Below are positions 16,062 through 23,865 of a stretch of DNA of 47,940 bases, one piece after another. The stretch comes from Caballeronia sp. SEWSISQ10-4 2 (lineage in GTDB: Bacteria > Pseudomonadota > Gammaproteobacteria > Burkholderiales > Burkholderiaceae): contig NZ_JALPRJ010000063.1 in NCBI RefSeq assembly GCF_030464885.1, positions 1 to 47,940 of the forward strand, in the 5' to 3' direction. The notes below the pieces were generated by a model. That model ran no database searches. It was not told the DNA's origin and saw only the letters and a program-made list of their open reading frames with translations. Within the stretch, counting starts at the first letter, position 1. Each line of letters begins with the position of its first letter. The position numbers were made by a program, and so were the translations under genes.

Positions 16062-18036
16062 GCCAGTGAGCAGCGCTTCGCTCCCTGATATTCCGCAGGG
16101 CGCAGCGCCTGCGGGCTTGCCGGACGTCGCCACGTTGTCGCGTCTTGCGACTGCGTTCTTTTCGGCCGTGCCGGGCAGCGCTACGCCCGCGCTCGCCAGC
16201 CTTGGCAGCGGCGAGTCGCTTTCGGCAGGTCTGCCGCTCGCCGCGCCTGCGCTTGCTTCCGCGAGCAATCCGGCGCCCCCCGGGTCTCCGTTTGCGGGGC
16301 CGGGCGGCGCAGGAACGGGAGTGCCGGGCTTGAGCCTTCCGCAGGGCAAGGCAGCGGGCGCCAACCTGCTTCCGTCGGCGCCCACGCACGTTTTGTCATT
16401 GGGCAATCGCGTGCCGGCGCTGGCGCCGCATGCGGTTTCACAAAACAACGCGCCTGACTCCGTGGCGAGTGCTGCACCGGCGCTGGAACCACGCTTCGGC
16501 GGCGCTGCGCTTGGCGTCGGTGTGCCTGATGTGGCGCAACGAGATCAACCAGCGGCGTCGCCGTTCTATTTCTTGCGGGACGCGGGCGCGTCATCGGGAG
16601 CCGGCCGCGAGCTGCCGTTGCCCAGTCACGATGTGCCAACGGCTGAACCGCTCGGTCTGCCGTCCATCGACGAATTGCGTTCGTTTGGTTCGGTTAGCGG
16701 CCTCGAGCGGGCAGTGTCGGCGGGTGGCGAGCCTGATCGTACCGGTTCGTTCTATTTTCTCGACAACGCCCGTGCGCCGTATTCGAATGAACACTTGCCG
16801 CGGGCCGGTTCCGCGCATCCGCCATTCGATGTCAATGCGATCCGGCGCGACTTTCCGATTTTGCAAGAACGCGTGAATGGACGTCAGCTCGTCTGGTTCG
16901 ACAACGCTGCGACCACGCAGAAGCCGCAGTCGGTCATCGACCGTCTGTCGTATTTCTACGCGCATGAAAATTCGAACATTCACCGTGCCGCGCATGCATT
17001 GGCAGGACGCGCGACCGATGCGTACGAAGGTGCGCGCGATACAGTGCGGCGCTTCATTGGCGCAGCATCGCCGGAAGAAATCATCTTCGTGCGCGGCACG
17101 ACGGAAGGCATCAACCTGATCGCGAAAACCTGGGGCGTGCAAAACGTCGGCGAGGGCGACGAGATCATCGTGTCGCATCTCGAGCATCACGCCAACATCG
17201 TGCCTTGGCAGCAACTTGCCGCACAAAAGGGCGCGACGCTGCGGGTGATTCCTGTCGACGACTCGGGTCAGGTCCGTCTGGATGAATATCAGAAGCTGCT
17301 TAACAGCCGCACGAAGATTGTCTCGGTGACGCAGGTGTCGAACGCCTTGGGTACCGTTGTGCCGGTGCAGGAGATCGTTGCGATGGCACATCGTGCAGGT
17401 GCGCGGGCGTTGGTCGACGGTGCGCAATCGGTCTCGCACATGCGTGTGAACGTGCAGGAAATCGATGCTGATTTCTTCGTGTTCTCGGGCCACAAGCTGT
17501 TCGGCCCGACCGGCATCGGCGTGGTCTATGGCAAGCGCGATCTGCTCGAGGACATGCCGCCATGGCAGGGCGGGGGCAACATGATCGCGGACGTGACGTT
17601 CGAGCGGACCGTGTTCCAGGCGCCTCCAAATCGCTTCGAGGCGGGCACGGGCAACATTGCCGATGCAGTGGGTCTTGGGGCTGCGATCGATTACGTGACG
17701 CGCGTGGGTATCGAGAATATCGGGCGCTACGAGCACGATCTGTTGGCCTATGCGACAAGCGTATTGCAGCCGGTACCGGGCGTACGTTTGATCGGTACAG
17801 CGAAGGATAAAGCCAGCGTATTGTCGTTCGTGCTGAAAGGCTATGAAACGGAAGAGGTCGGGCAGGCGTTGAACGAAGAAGGGATTGCTGTGCGTTCGGG
17901 TCACCACTGCGCGCAGCCGATTCTCCGGCATTTTGGCGTCGAGGCGACCGTGCGGCCGTCGCTGGCTTTTTACAACACGTGCGATGAAGTCGACAGGCTC
18001 GTGTCCGTCGTCCGGCGGCTTTCGTCGCGGCGGTAG
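16036..18036 (+). CDS. Cysteine desulfurase with encapsulin cargo-loading N-terminal domain
   Basis: The product is about 666 residues. Residues 1-262 are a Pro/Ala/Gly-rich, probably disordered extension. It has a helical motif at 28-46 (LPDVATLSRLATAFF) and two similar boxes, SPFYFLRDAGA near 175-185 and SFYFLDNARA near 238-247, matching the expected cargo-loading region. Residues 263-666 are a complete SufS-type desulfurase: FDNAATTQKP, HRAAHALA, SHLEHHAN, VDGAQSVSHM, PLP-lysine K487 in FSGHKLFGPTG, and catalytic Cys625 in RSGHHCAQP. It removes sulfur from L-cysteine as a protein persulfide. The start at 16036 overlaps the shell gene; GTG 16066 is an alternative. The catalytic part is normal length for the family, so the extension is the only addition. 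Confidence 0.94.
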   Translation: MTILTPTSKPVSSASLPDIPQGAAPAGLPDVATLSRLATAFFSAVPGSATPALASLGSGESLSAGLPLAAPALASASNPAPPGSPFAGPGGAGTGVPGLSLPQGKAAGANLLPSAPTHVLSLGNRVPALAPHAVSQNNAPDSVASAAPALEPRFGGAALGVGVPDVAQRDQPAASPFYFLRDAGASSGAGRELPLPSHDVPTAEPLGLPSIDELRSFGSVSGLERAVSAGGEPDRTGSFYFLDNARAPYSNEHLPRAGSAHPPFDVNAIRRDFPILQERVNGRQLVWFDNAATTQKPQSVIDRLSYFYAHENSNIHRAAHALAGRATDAYEGARDTVRRFIGAASPEEIIFVRGTTEGINLIAKTWGVQNVGEGDEIIVSHLEHHANIVPWQQLAAQKGATLRVIPVDDSGQVRLDEYQKLLNSRTKIVSVTQVSNALGTVVPVQEIVAMAHRAGARALVDGAQSVSHMRVNVQEIDADFFVFSGHKLFGPTGIGVVYGKRDLLEDMPPWQGGGNMIADVTFERTVFQAPPNRFEAGTGNIADAVGLGAAIDYVTRVGIENIGRYEHDLLAYATSVLQPVPGVRLIGTAKDKASVLSFVLKGYETEEVGQALNEEGIAVRSGHHCAQPILRHFGVEATVRPSLAFYNTCDEVDRLVSVVRRLSSRR

Positions 18037-18060
18037 GCTGGAGGCTGGAAACGAGTGATG

Positions 18061-18089
18061 CAGCGCGCGGTCACCGCGGCCGCGCGCTG
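18061..18089 (+). terminator. GC-rich hairpin downstream of the encapsulin locus
   Basis: CAGCGCGCGG and CCGCGCGCTG form a perfect 10-bp stem around a 9-nt loop, 25 bp after the desulfurase stop. No U-tract follows directly, so it is only a candidate transcription terminator or mRNA 3'-end stabiliser. Confidence 0.45.
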
Positions 18090-18167
18090 AGTCTGACGAT
18101 AGACAATTTTGCCGCAACGCCTTTGGTGTGTTCGTCTGGCGTGGCCCTCAAGCTGCTGAACGAGCGT

Positions 18168-18245
18168 GCGCCAGCCGGCGGGATGACTGCCCACGCCGGT
18201 GATACTGGTGTTCAGGTGCAACTTACGTTGGGAACTCGCGAGCAC
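18168..18245 (-). pseudogene. 5' remnant of an LLM flavin monooxygenase gene (tentative)
   Basis: On the minus strand, in frame with the preceding aminotransferase remnant, the sequence reads VLASSQRKLHLNTSITGVGSHPAGWR. RKLHLN..I.G.G.H..GWR is how many NtaA/DszA-type LLM monooxygenases begin, and GTG 18245 could have been the original start. Similarity ends after about 26 codons. Identification from such a short piece is uncertain, but the family fits the other two LLM genes in this window. Confidence 0.35.
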
Positions 18246-18812
18246 ACCTAAATACGTGTAAGTGCCGACCATGTCTCTGACCTTTTCCAACGCCTGTCGG
18301 AGCGTGGCCAAATCCACGGATCCGAGTGCGAGGCGAATCGCATGCGGCGCATGTTCCGATGTCGCGAAGGGTTCAGCGGTCGACACGGAGATATGCTTGC
18401 GAACGAGCGCCATCGCAACCAGGTCGGCACGGACCTCCTCGGCCAAAGGGAGCCAGAGGAAGTACGACGCCGGATGAGAGACGCTTCGCAGTCCGGAGAG
18501 GACCTCGGCAGCGATCGATTGACGGACCATTGCATCATGACGCTTTTCGATCTCGAGCCGGGTGACCGTGCCGTCGTCGAGCCAGCCACAGGCAAGAGCA
18601 GTCATCACGCCGGCCGTGTTCCAGGTAGTGGCTCTGATGGCTCGCTCGATCAGAGGCACGCACTGACGCGGGGCTGCGACAAATCCGACCCGGAGTCCGG
18701 TGGCTACACTTTTTGATAGCCCCGAGACGTACACCGTTGTCTCAGGCGCGAGCGCTGCCAGCGGGGCAGGTGGGTCTTCGGCCAGGAAAGCATAGGCCGC
18801 GTCCTCATCCAT
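18246..18812 (-). pseudogene. C-terminal half of a MocR/PLP-dependent aminotransferase
   Basis: The open frame begins in the middle of a fold-type I aminotransferase domain: EDAAYAFL (the Asp contacting the PLP ring nitrogen), VYVSGLSKSVATGLRVGFVAAP (PLP-binding Lys in SGLSKS), and ASYFLWLPL, followed by a C-terminal domain ending near LEKVRDMVG. The N-terminal winged-helix and first half of the aminotransferase domain are missing, and upstream sequence at 18813 is unrelated. Intact MocR regulators have about 450-500 residues and only about 185 remain. It is a truncated relic, in the minus orientation and convergent with the desulfurase gene. Confidence 0.75.
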
Positions 18813-19420
18813 TGTGCCCGTTGCGTTTCACACGCGGACAGTGACAGCATAAATTCACAAATTATCGCTACGTGGCCCACAGGTGATTGTTTGATTCACT
18901 GGATCGTCGCAGGTAAGAGCTATGGGGGTTTTGCGGGGCAGGTGGCACAGGGTTGTCCGCTTGCTTTTTCGAGCTGGTCGGGAGAGGCAATCAGGAGTGG
19001 CGACAGGCATGCCGTACGTATCACGCGTCGCACAGTCGATAGGCAACGGTAAAGACAGGCGTTCCCATCTCCACCTCGCCACTGGTCGCAGCTGGGTATC
19101 GCCTCTGCCTCAACCGGTGGTACCGCAGGTACGGCGCCTGGCGCCTGTTCGGCGTCTTACGCAAACGTGCGGGCGTGCCAGCCCTGGTTGCGGCGTTCGT
19201 CGCCGGGCATGTGGTACTCGCAATGCTCCATGGTGTCTCGTTGATCGGCGACACCGTAGACGCTCGCGCGGAAGACTCAACGACCGCTTTGGGGTTAGGC
19301 TCCTGATTTTATGGGCAGCCATGTGTCAAGCTCTATTGTTTCTTCACAGATAAATATTTGCCAGACGCAACCCCATCTTCCGGTTGATTAACCCCTGGAC
19401 TCGGCAATCGATCACCTTAC
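18813..19420. other. Gene-poor stretch of decayed sequence
   Basis: About 600 bp with no convincing gene. Plus strand around 19060-19306 can be read as a short hydrophobic peptide (WRLFGVLRKRAGVPALVAAFVAGHVVLAML), but it follows an in-frame stop near 19043 and lacks a start with a ribosome binding site. It is best read as debris between the encapsulin locus and the ROK gene. Confidence 0.4.
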
Positions 19421-20590
19421 TCACTCAAAAAAGCATTCTTTCAACGGTACAAGCGCGGCGCCGATGACCGCCGCGTTACCGTTCGCTTCGCCGAGTACGA
19501 GTTTCGGCCTAGGGGGGGCGACACCATATCGATGCTTTTCCCAAAAACGGGCGCGCTCAATCAGCATCCTTCCCAATTGAACGGGCAACTGGCCACCGAA
19601 TACGATAGCTTCAGGATCGAATAAACCGGCGACGGAGTTAATGACCCGGTCCAACGCGGGCAAGGTGCGCTCGATCCAGCTTTCCACACCCGGCCACGTT
19701 GGATCGAAACGGAAGCGCAGGTCCTCGACCGAGTCGATATCAACGCCGTTTGCCCGCAACTCCTTGATCAGGTACTGCAACGCCGGACGACGGCCGGTCT
19801 CCTCCTCGTCATAAATCATCATTTCGCCCGCGTTGCCATGCGAACCAAAATAGGGCTTGCCGTCGATGACAATGCCGCCGCCAAAGCCATAGTTAAATGA
19901 CAGGTAGACGAAACTGCGCGCCCAAAGTCCGGCCCCGAGCAGGCTTTCACCGATAGCTGCTGTGGTGGCATTGTTTTCGATCCATACCGGCAGTTCGAAG
20001 CAATCTTCAAGAATCGGTGCAAGGTCGACCAATGACCAGTCCTGTAGCGGCTCCGGTGCGTTCACTTGGCGTCGGTCCGCAACAAAGAAGCCGGAAATCG
20101 CAAAACCGACACCGATAAGGCGCTCGCGCGGCACGTTGTTGCGTATGAGGATGCGCTCGATCGCGTCATTCACGCTGATGAGCGATGCATTTCGACTCAT
20201 TGGCGGTGTCTGGATCTGCACTTGCTCAAGGATATGGCACCCAAGATCTGCGAGACACACCGCCATGGAATCGGTGTTGACTGCCACGCCGATCGTATAG
20301 GCCGCCTCACGCACGAGTTCGATGCGCGGACTGGGTTGGCCACGCCCGTTCCTGACGGCCTTGCCCGCCTGCAGCAGGCCACGTCCAATCAGCTGCTCGA
20401 CAAGGCGATGGACTGACTGCTGTGCCAGGTCCGTTTCCAACGATATTGCTGCACGGGAGATTGTCTGATGACGACGGACGATATCGAGAATCATGCGCTC
20501 GCTAGGGCTTGCTCGCTGGATATGCGGATTTCGCTGATTCGATGCCGGCATGCCGGGCGTTGGCTCAGAGTCGCTCTTTTTATTGACCAT
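19421..20590 (-). CDS. ROK-family transcriptional regulator
   Basis: The product is 389 residues: an N-terminal winged helix (SERMILDIVRRHQTISRAAISLETDLAQQSVHRLVEQLIGRGLL) and a sugar-kinase-like ROK domain with IGVAVNTDSMAVCLADLGC, PVWIENNATTAAIGESLLGAG and FVYLSFNYGFGGGIVIDGKPYFGSHGNAGEMM. The usual ROK zinc motif (CxCGxxGCxE) is absent; at that place it has YDEEETGRRPALQY, so a metal-bound sugar-kinase activity is unlikely. It is the last gene of a long same-strand run behind ugpE and probably regulates the phospholipid/glycerophosphodiester cluster in response to a transported product. Confidence 0.88.
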   Translation of the reverse strand: MVNKKSDSEPTPGMPASNQRNPHIQRASPSERMILDIVRRHQTISRAAISLETDLAQQSVHRLVEQLIGRGLLQAGKAVRNGRGQPSPRIELVREAAYTIGVAVNTDSMAVCLADLGCHILEQVQIQTPPMSRNASLISVNDAIERILIRNNVPRERLIGVGFAISGFFVADRRQVNAPEPLQDWSLVDLAPILEDCFELPVWIENNATTAAIGESLLGAGLWARSFVYLSFNYGFGGGIVIDGKPYFGSHGNAGEMMIYDEEETGRRPALQYLIKELRANGVDIDSVEDLRFRFDPTWPGVESWIERTLPALDRVINSVAGLFDPEAIVFGGQLPVQLGRMLIERARFWEKHRYGVAPPRPKLVLGEANGNAAVIGAALVPLKECFFE

Positions 20591-20658
20591 GGACGGTATG
20601 TCTCGTTCGTTAATGGTCGTTGTCTGCTCCCAACCATCATCGTCGTGTAAAAATTCTA

Positions 20659-20736
20659 TTAGAGCACGTCGTTGTGCCTGTTCGCAGGTTGGAAGGTCTT
20701 CATAGGACAGCCCCGCACCTTGACGCTCTCAGTCAT
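20659..20736 (-). pseudogene. 25-codon stub at the position of the missing ugpC ATPase (tentative)
   Basis: ATG 20736 shares ATGA with the ugpE stop and is preceded by GGAAG. It would encode MTESVKVRGCPMKTFQ, then nine more residues ending in NDVL, then stop. ESVKVRG...KTF...DVL resembles the first strand of an ABC ATPase (S/KVRxVxKTF...VL), exactly where ugpC would be expected. If so, the ATPase gene was deleted just after its start. The match is short, so this is inference. Confidence 0.35.
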
Positions 20737-21650
20737 CTTCCTGCTCCAATCACCCCTTTTACAAACCAGCGTTGCATAACCGCAATGACAATGACAGGCG
20801 GAATGAAAGCAATGAGCGCCGCGGCCATGACCAGGTTCCATTCGGGCAACTGGCTCGTGTCCGTTGGAAAGAAGCTGGTAACGCCCAGCGTGATGGTGCG
20901 CATGCTGGCCTGATCGGTGACCACCAAAGGCCACATGTAGTCTTTCCACGTAGAGATAAACACGATTGTGCCCAGTGCAGCGAAATTGGTCCTGGACAGC
21001 GGCAGCACTACATCGATGAAGAATCGAATCGGTCCCGCACCATCTATCCGCGCCGCTTCCACCAGTTCTGCCGGCACAGTCCGATAGAACTGCCTGAACA
21101 GGAAGGTGCCCGTGGCCGATGCGACCAGAGGGAGTGACAAGCCGGTATAGGTGTCCAGCAGATTCACCGTCGGTGCGATCCTGATACCTGCCAGCGACGA
21201 GACAAGCGAGTCTAGACCGGTGACTTGCAGCACCGTTTTCAGTGGTTCAAAAAGGTCGGAGGCGATCGCATAAGTGGGGATGATGCGCACCTCGAGCGGT
21301 AACAATAACGTTGCGAACACGCTCCAGAAGATGAAATTCCGGATCGGAGCGCGGAAGAAGACGACGGCGTAGGCGGTCATCGACGAGAGCGCGAGCTTGC
21401 CGGCGACGACAACGCTCGATACGACAAAGCTGTTGAACAGCATCCGGGCAAGATCCGTTCGATGCGCGACTTCGCTCACGTTATCGAACAAGCGGCTGCC
21501 GGGGAGAAAGGCGGCGCCGTGATTCAACAGTTGCTCGTTCGGCACTGAGGCCGCGCAGAATGTAAGGTATAGCGGACCGAGCGCAAACAGCACCCCCAGC
21601 GCGAGCACTGCATACCTGGCAACAGCCAACCCGGCGTGGCGTTCCATCAT
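20733..21650 (-). CDS. ugpE: sn-Glycerol-3-phosphate-type ABC permease UgpE-like
   Basis: This 305-residue carbohydrate uptake-1 (MalG/UgpE) permease has six or so membrane helices and the EAA coupling loop ELVEAARIDGAGPIRFFIDVVLPLSRTN. It also has TLLLPLEVRIIPTYAI, TFLFRQFYRTVPAEL, the C-terminal TWKDYMWPLVV and FFPTDTSQLPEWNLVMAAALIAFIPP, and the typical end QRWFVKGVIGAGR. ATG 21650 is chosen for its GGAGAG ribosome binding site; GTG 21665 would overlap ugpA. It forms the channel with UgpA. The end RWFVKGVIGAGR is complete, so the gene itself is intact. Confidence 0.9.
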   Translation of the reverse strand: MMERHAGLAVARYAVLALGVLFALGPLYLTFCAASVPNEQLLNHGAAFLPGSRLFDNVSEVAHRTDLARMLFNSFVVSSVVVAGKLALSSMTAYAVVFFRAPIRNFIFWSVFATLLLPLEVRIIPTYAIASDLFEPLKTVLQVTGLDSLVSSLAGIRIAPTVNLLDTYTGLSLPLVASATGTFLFRQFYRTVPAELVEAARIDGAGPIRFFIDVVLPLSRTNFAALGTIVFISTWKDYMWPLVVTDQASMRTITLGVTSFFPTDTSQLPEWNLVMAAALIAFIPPVIVIAVMQRWFVKGVIGAGR

Positions 21651-21652
21651 GT

Positions 21653-22540
21653 TCAGCTCTCCCACTGCGCGTGGCGGTCAAAGAAGCGGAATTGCAAAAA
21701 GGTCATGGCGACGATGAACAGCATGAGAATCACCGACAACGCCGATGATCCCGACAAATCAAGACCGACAAAGCCAACCGAGAAAATCCTGAACGACAGG
21801 ATGCTGGTGGCTCCGCCGGGGCCGCCGTGTGTCAGCGTGTCCACGAGCCCAAAGCTGCTGGTGAGGCTTTCGAGGACGTTGATGACAATCGCGAAGAACA
21901 CGAACGGCGCGAGCAGCGGCAACTGGATATCGATGAACCTGCGAAGCGGGCCAGCGCCATCAATCCTGGCGGCGGCCAGATAGTCGGCCGGTATCGCGCG
22001 TAAAGCGGCTACGAAGATAACGAAGTTGAGGGGCACCTGTGTCCATGCGAATGCAAACGCGATCAGCATCATCGAGTGGGCGCCATTCAGGTTCGGTGCC
22101 CAGGCGCCGGGCCACAACGCATTGATGAACCCCATCGGACCTGTAATGGGGTTCATCAGGAACTGAAGGATCACACCCAGCACGGCGCCTGCCACGGCAT
22201 ACGGCCAGATCAGCAGGTTGCGCAATACCTTGCTGCCCCGCAGATTGAGTTCGATGAACCCGGCCAGCACCAGTGCGATCAGCACAGCCAGGCTGACGCT
22301 GCTGACCGTGAAGATGGCGCTGGCTTGCAACGATGCGCGAAAGCCCGGGTCGCCCAGTATGCGAAGGTAATTGGTCAGTCCGACAAACGTGGAGCCATTG
22401 CCGAACGGACGCACCAGATTAAAGGACCACCAGATTGCCTTGCACGCCGGCCAGTAGAAGAACAGCGTGACAAGCACAAGCTGGGGCGTGGCCAGCGCGA
22501 ACGGTATCCAGCGACCCGGAAACACTGCACTCGGCTTCAT
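21653..22540 (-). CDS. ugpA: sn-Glycerol-3-phosphate-type ABC permease UgpA-like
   Basis: This 295-residue MalF/UgpA-type permease has a first helix in LATPQLVLVTLFFYWPACKAIWWSF (the family's P.....FFYWP..), then FVGLTNYLRILGDPGF. Its EAA loop is DYLAAARIDGAGPLRRFIDIQLPLLAP, and TLTHGGPGGATSILSFRIFSVGF is typical of UgpA. It lies 8 bp behind ugpB and 2 bp before the ugpE start, in one operon. With UgpE it would form the membrane path for glycerol-3-phosphate, glycerophosphocholine or a similar glycerophosphodiester. Confidence 0.9.
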   Translation of the reverse strand: MKPSAVFPGRWIPFALATPQLVLVTLFFYWPACKAIWWSFNLVRPFGNGSTFVGLTNYLRILGDPGFRASLQASAIFTVSSVSLAVLIALVLAGFIELNLRGSKVLRNLLIWPYAVAGAVLGVILQFLMNPITGPMGFINALWPGAWAPNLNGAHSMMLIAFAFAWTQVPLNFVIFVAALRAIPADYLAAARIDGAGPLRRFIDIQLPLLAPFVFFAIVINVLESLTSSFGLVDTLTHGGPGGATSILSFRIFSVGFVGLDLSGSSALSVILMLFIVAMTFLQFRFFDRHAQWES

Positions 22541-22548
22541 GGGATGTC

Positions 22549-23865
22549 CTATGGCAAGTTCACGCCGTCATACGTTTCTTTGAATCGTGTCAGCAACTGG
22601 TCGCCGCGCGCTTTGGCGTGGTCGAGTGCCTCACCGATTGTCTGGGTTCCACCGAAGGCTTTTTGCACCTCTTCACGCCAGGCGAGCCGGAATTGTGGCA
22701 GGAAGCCGAGCCGGGTGCCGGGGGGATATGCGTCAGGCGACATGCTTAGCGATGCCAGTCCCACCGTCACCGGCAGGACAAGCGGATCGCCGGGCCGGGT
22801 TGCTGCCAGCGTTGCGGCCGCGCGCCGGGTCACCGGCAGATAGCCGGTTTGCATCGCAAAGGCGATCTGGTTCTCCGGTTGGCGCAAATAGACGAAGAAC
22901 GCCGCGACGGCCCGGTAGACCGCTGCATCGTAGCCCTTCATGACCCACAGTGAGGCACCGCCGACAATCGTGCTGTGGCGCGATGTCTGTGCATAGACCG
23001 GGATGACGCTCACGCCAATATCAGCGATCTCGCCAGCCATGATCGCCGACCATGAGCTCGTCGAATCGGCCGACATCACGCATTCGCCCGACGCAAACGC
23101 GAGCGCCTGATTTCCCGTTCGCGTCTGCGCGGCATCGATCAGCAGGCCGCCTGCCCGCCAGCGCATCACGTCATTCATCAGGCGACGGTGGATGCCAGTG
23201 TTGAAGACGTATTCAACATCCAGGGCGTCGCCTGCGTGGCGTCGCGTGGCGATCGGCACGTCTTGCGACGCATTGGTCTGCTCCAGCATTTTCCACGGAT
23301 CGTAGTCGGTTATCGCTGGACACGCGTAGCCGTTAGCCTTTAGCTTCGCGGCGATAGCTTCGAACTCCTCCCAGGTGCGCGGCGCGTGATCGACGCCCGC
23401 TGCTGCGAGTTTTGCCCGATGGACGTACAGGATCAAGGTGGACGCGTTGAATGGCAGCGAACCCGGCTTGCCGTCGGCGCCGGCGTAGTAGCTGAGCACA
23501 GGACCCAGGTAATCCGTCCAGTCCACCGGGTGGCCAGTGTCGTCCATCAAGCGGGACACAGGATAGACTGCGCCGCTTAGCATCATGTCGAGAGTGCCGA
23601 CGTCGTAGATCTCGATAACCGCCGGCTGTCTGCCCGCGCGGTACGCGGCGACCCCTTTGAGCATCGTCTGCTCGTAGGTTCCCTGCGACGTGCAGTGCAC
23701 CTGATGCTCACGCTGTGATTGATTGAAACCATCGCACAGCGACTCGATCGCCTTCGCGATCGGGCCGCTGTGCCCGTACCAGAAGTCGAAACTCGCCGCG
23801 GCAGCCGCACAGGAGACCGCCATCGAAGCGATGGCAACGGTTGCCATGAGCGCGGTGCGTTTCAC
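22549..23865 (-). CDS. ugpB: Glycerophosphodiester/G3P-binding periplasmic protein UgpB-like
   Basis: This 438-residue solute-binding protein starts at GTG 23865, directly after the phospholipase stop (TAAGTG). The signal peptide is MKRTALMATVAIASMAVSCAAAA. The mature part follows UgpB closely in layout: FDFWYGHSGPIAKAIESLCDGFNQSQ, GTYEQTMLKGVAAYRAGRQPAVIEIYDVGT, PFNASTLILYVHRAKLAAAGV, GGASLWVMKGYD, and the C-terminal PPGTRLGFLPQFRLAWREEVQKAFGG. Position behind a phospholipase C gene supports capture of lipid head-group products. A different glycerophospho-compound than G3P is possible. Confidence 0.9.
   Translation of the reverse strand: MKRTALMATVAIASMAVSCAAAAASFDFWYGHSGPIAKAIESLCDGFNQSQREHQVHCTSQGTYEQTMLKGVAAYRAGRQPAVIEIYDVGTLDMMLSGAVYPVSRLMDDTGHPVDWTDYLGPVLSYYAGADGKPGSLPFNASTLILYVHRAKLAAAGVDHAPRTWEEFEAIAAKLKANGYACPAITDYDPWKMLEQTNASQDVPIATRRHAGDALDVEYVFNTGIHRRLMNDVMRWRAGGLLIDAAQTRTGNQALAFASGECVMSADSTSSWSAIMAGEIADIGVSVIPVYAQTSRHSTIVGGASLWVMKGYDAAVYRAVAAFFVYLRQPENQIAFAMQTGYLPVTRRAAATLAATRPGDPLVLPVTVGLASLSMSPDAYPPGTRLGFLPQFRLAWREEVQKAFGGTQTIGEALDHAKARGDQLLTRFKETYDGVNLP

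Noticed and set aside
16591..18117. A 508-codon open frame on the minus strand
   Set aside because: It lies antisense to the desulfurase, whose PLP and Cys motifs are intact; the antisense product is rich in Arg/His with no family features.
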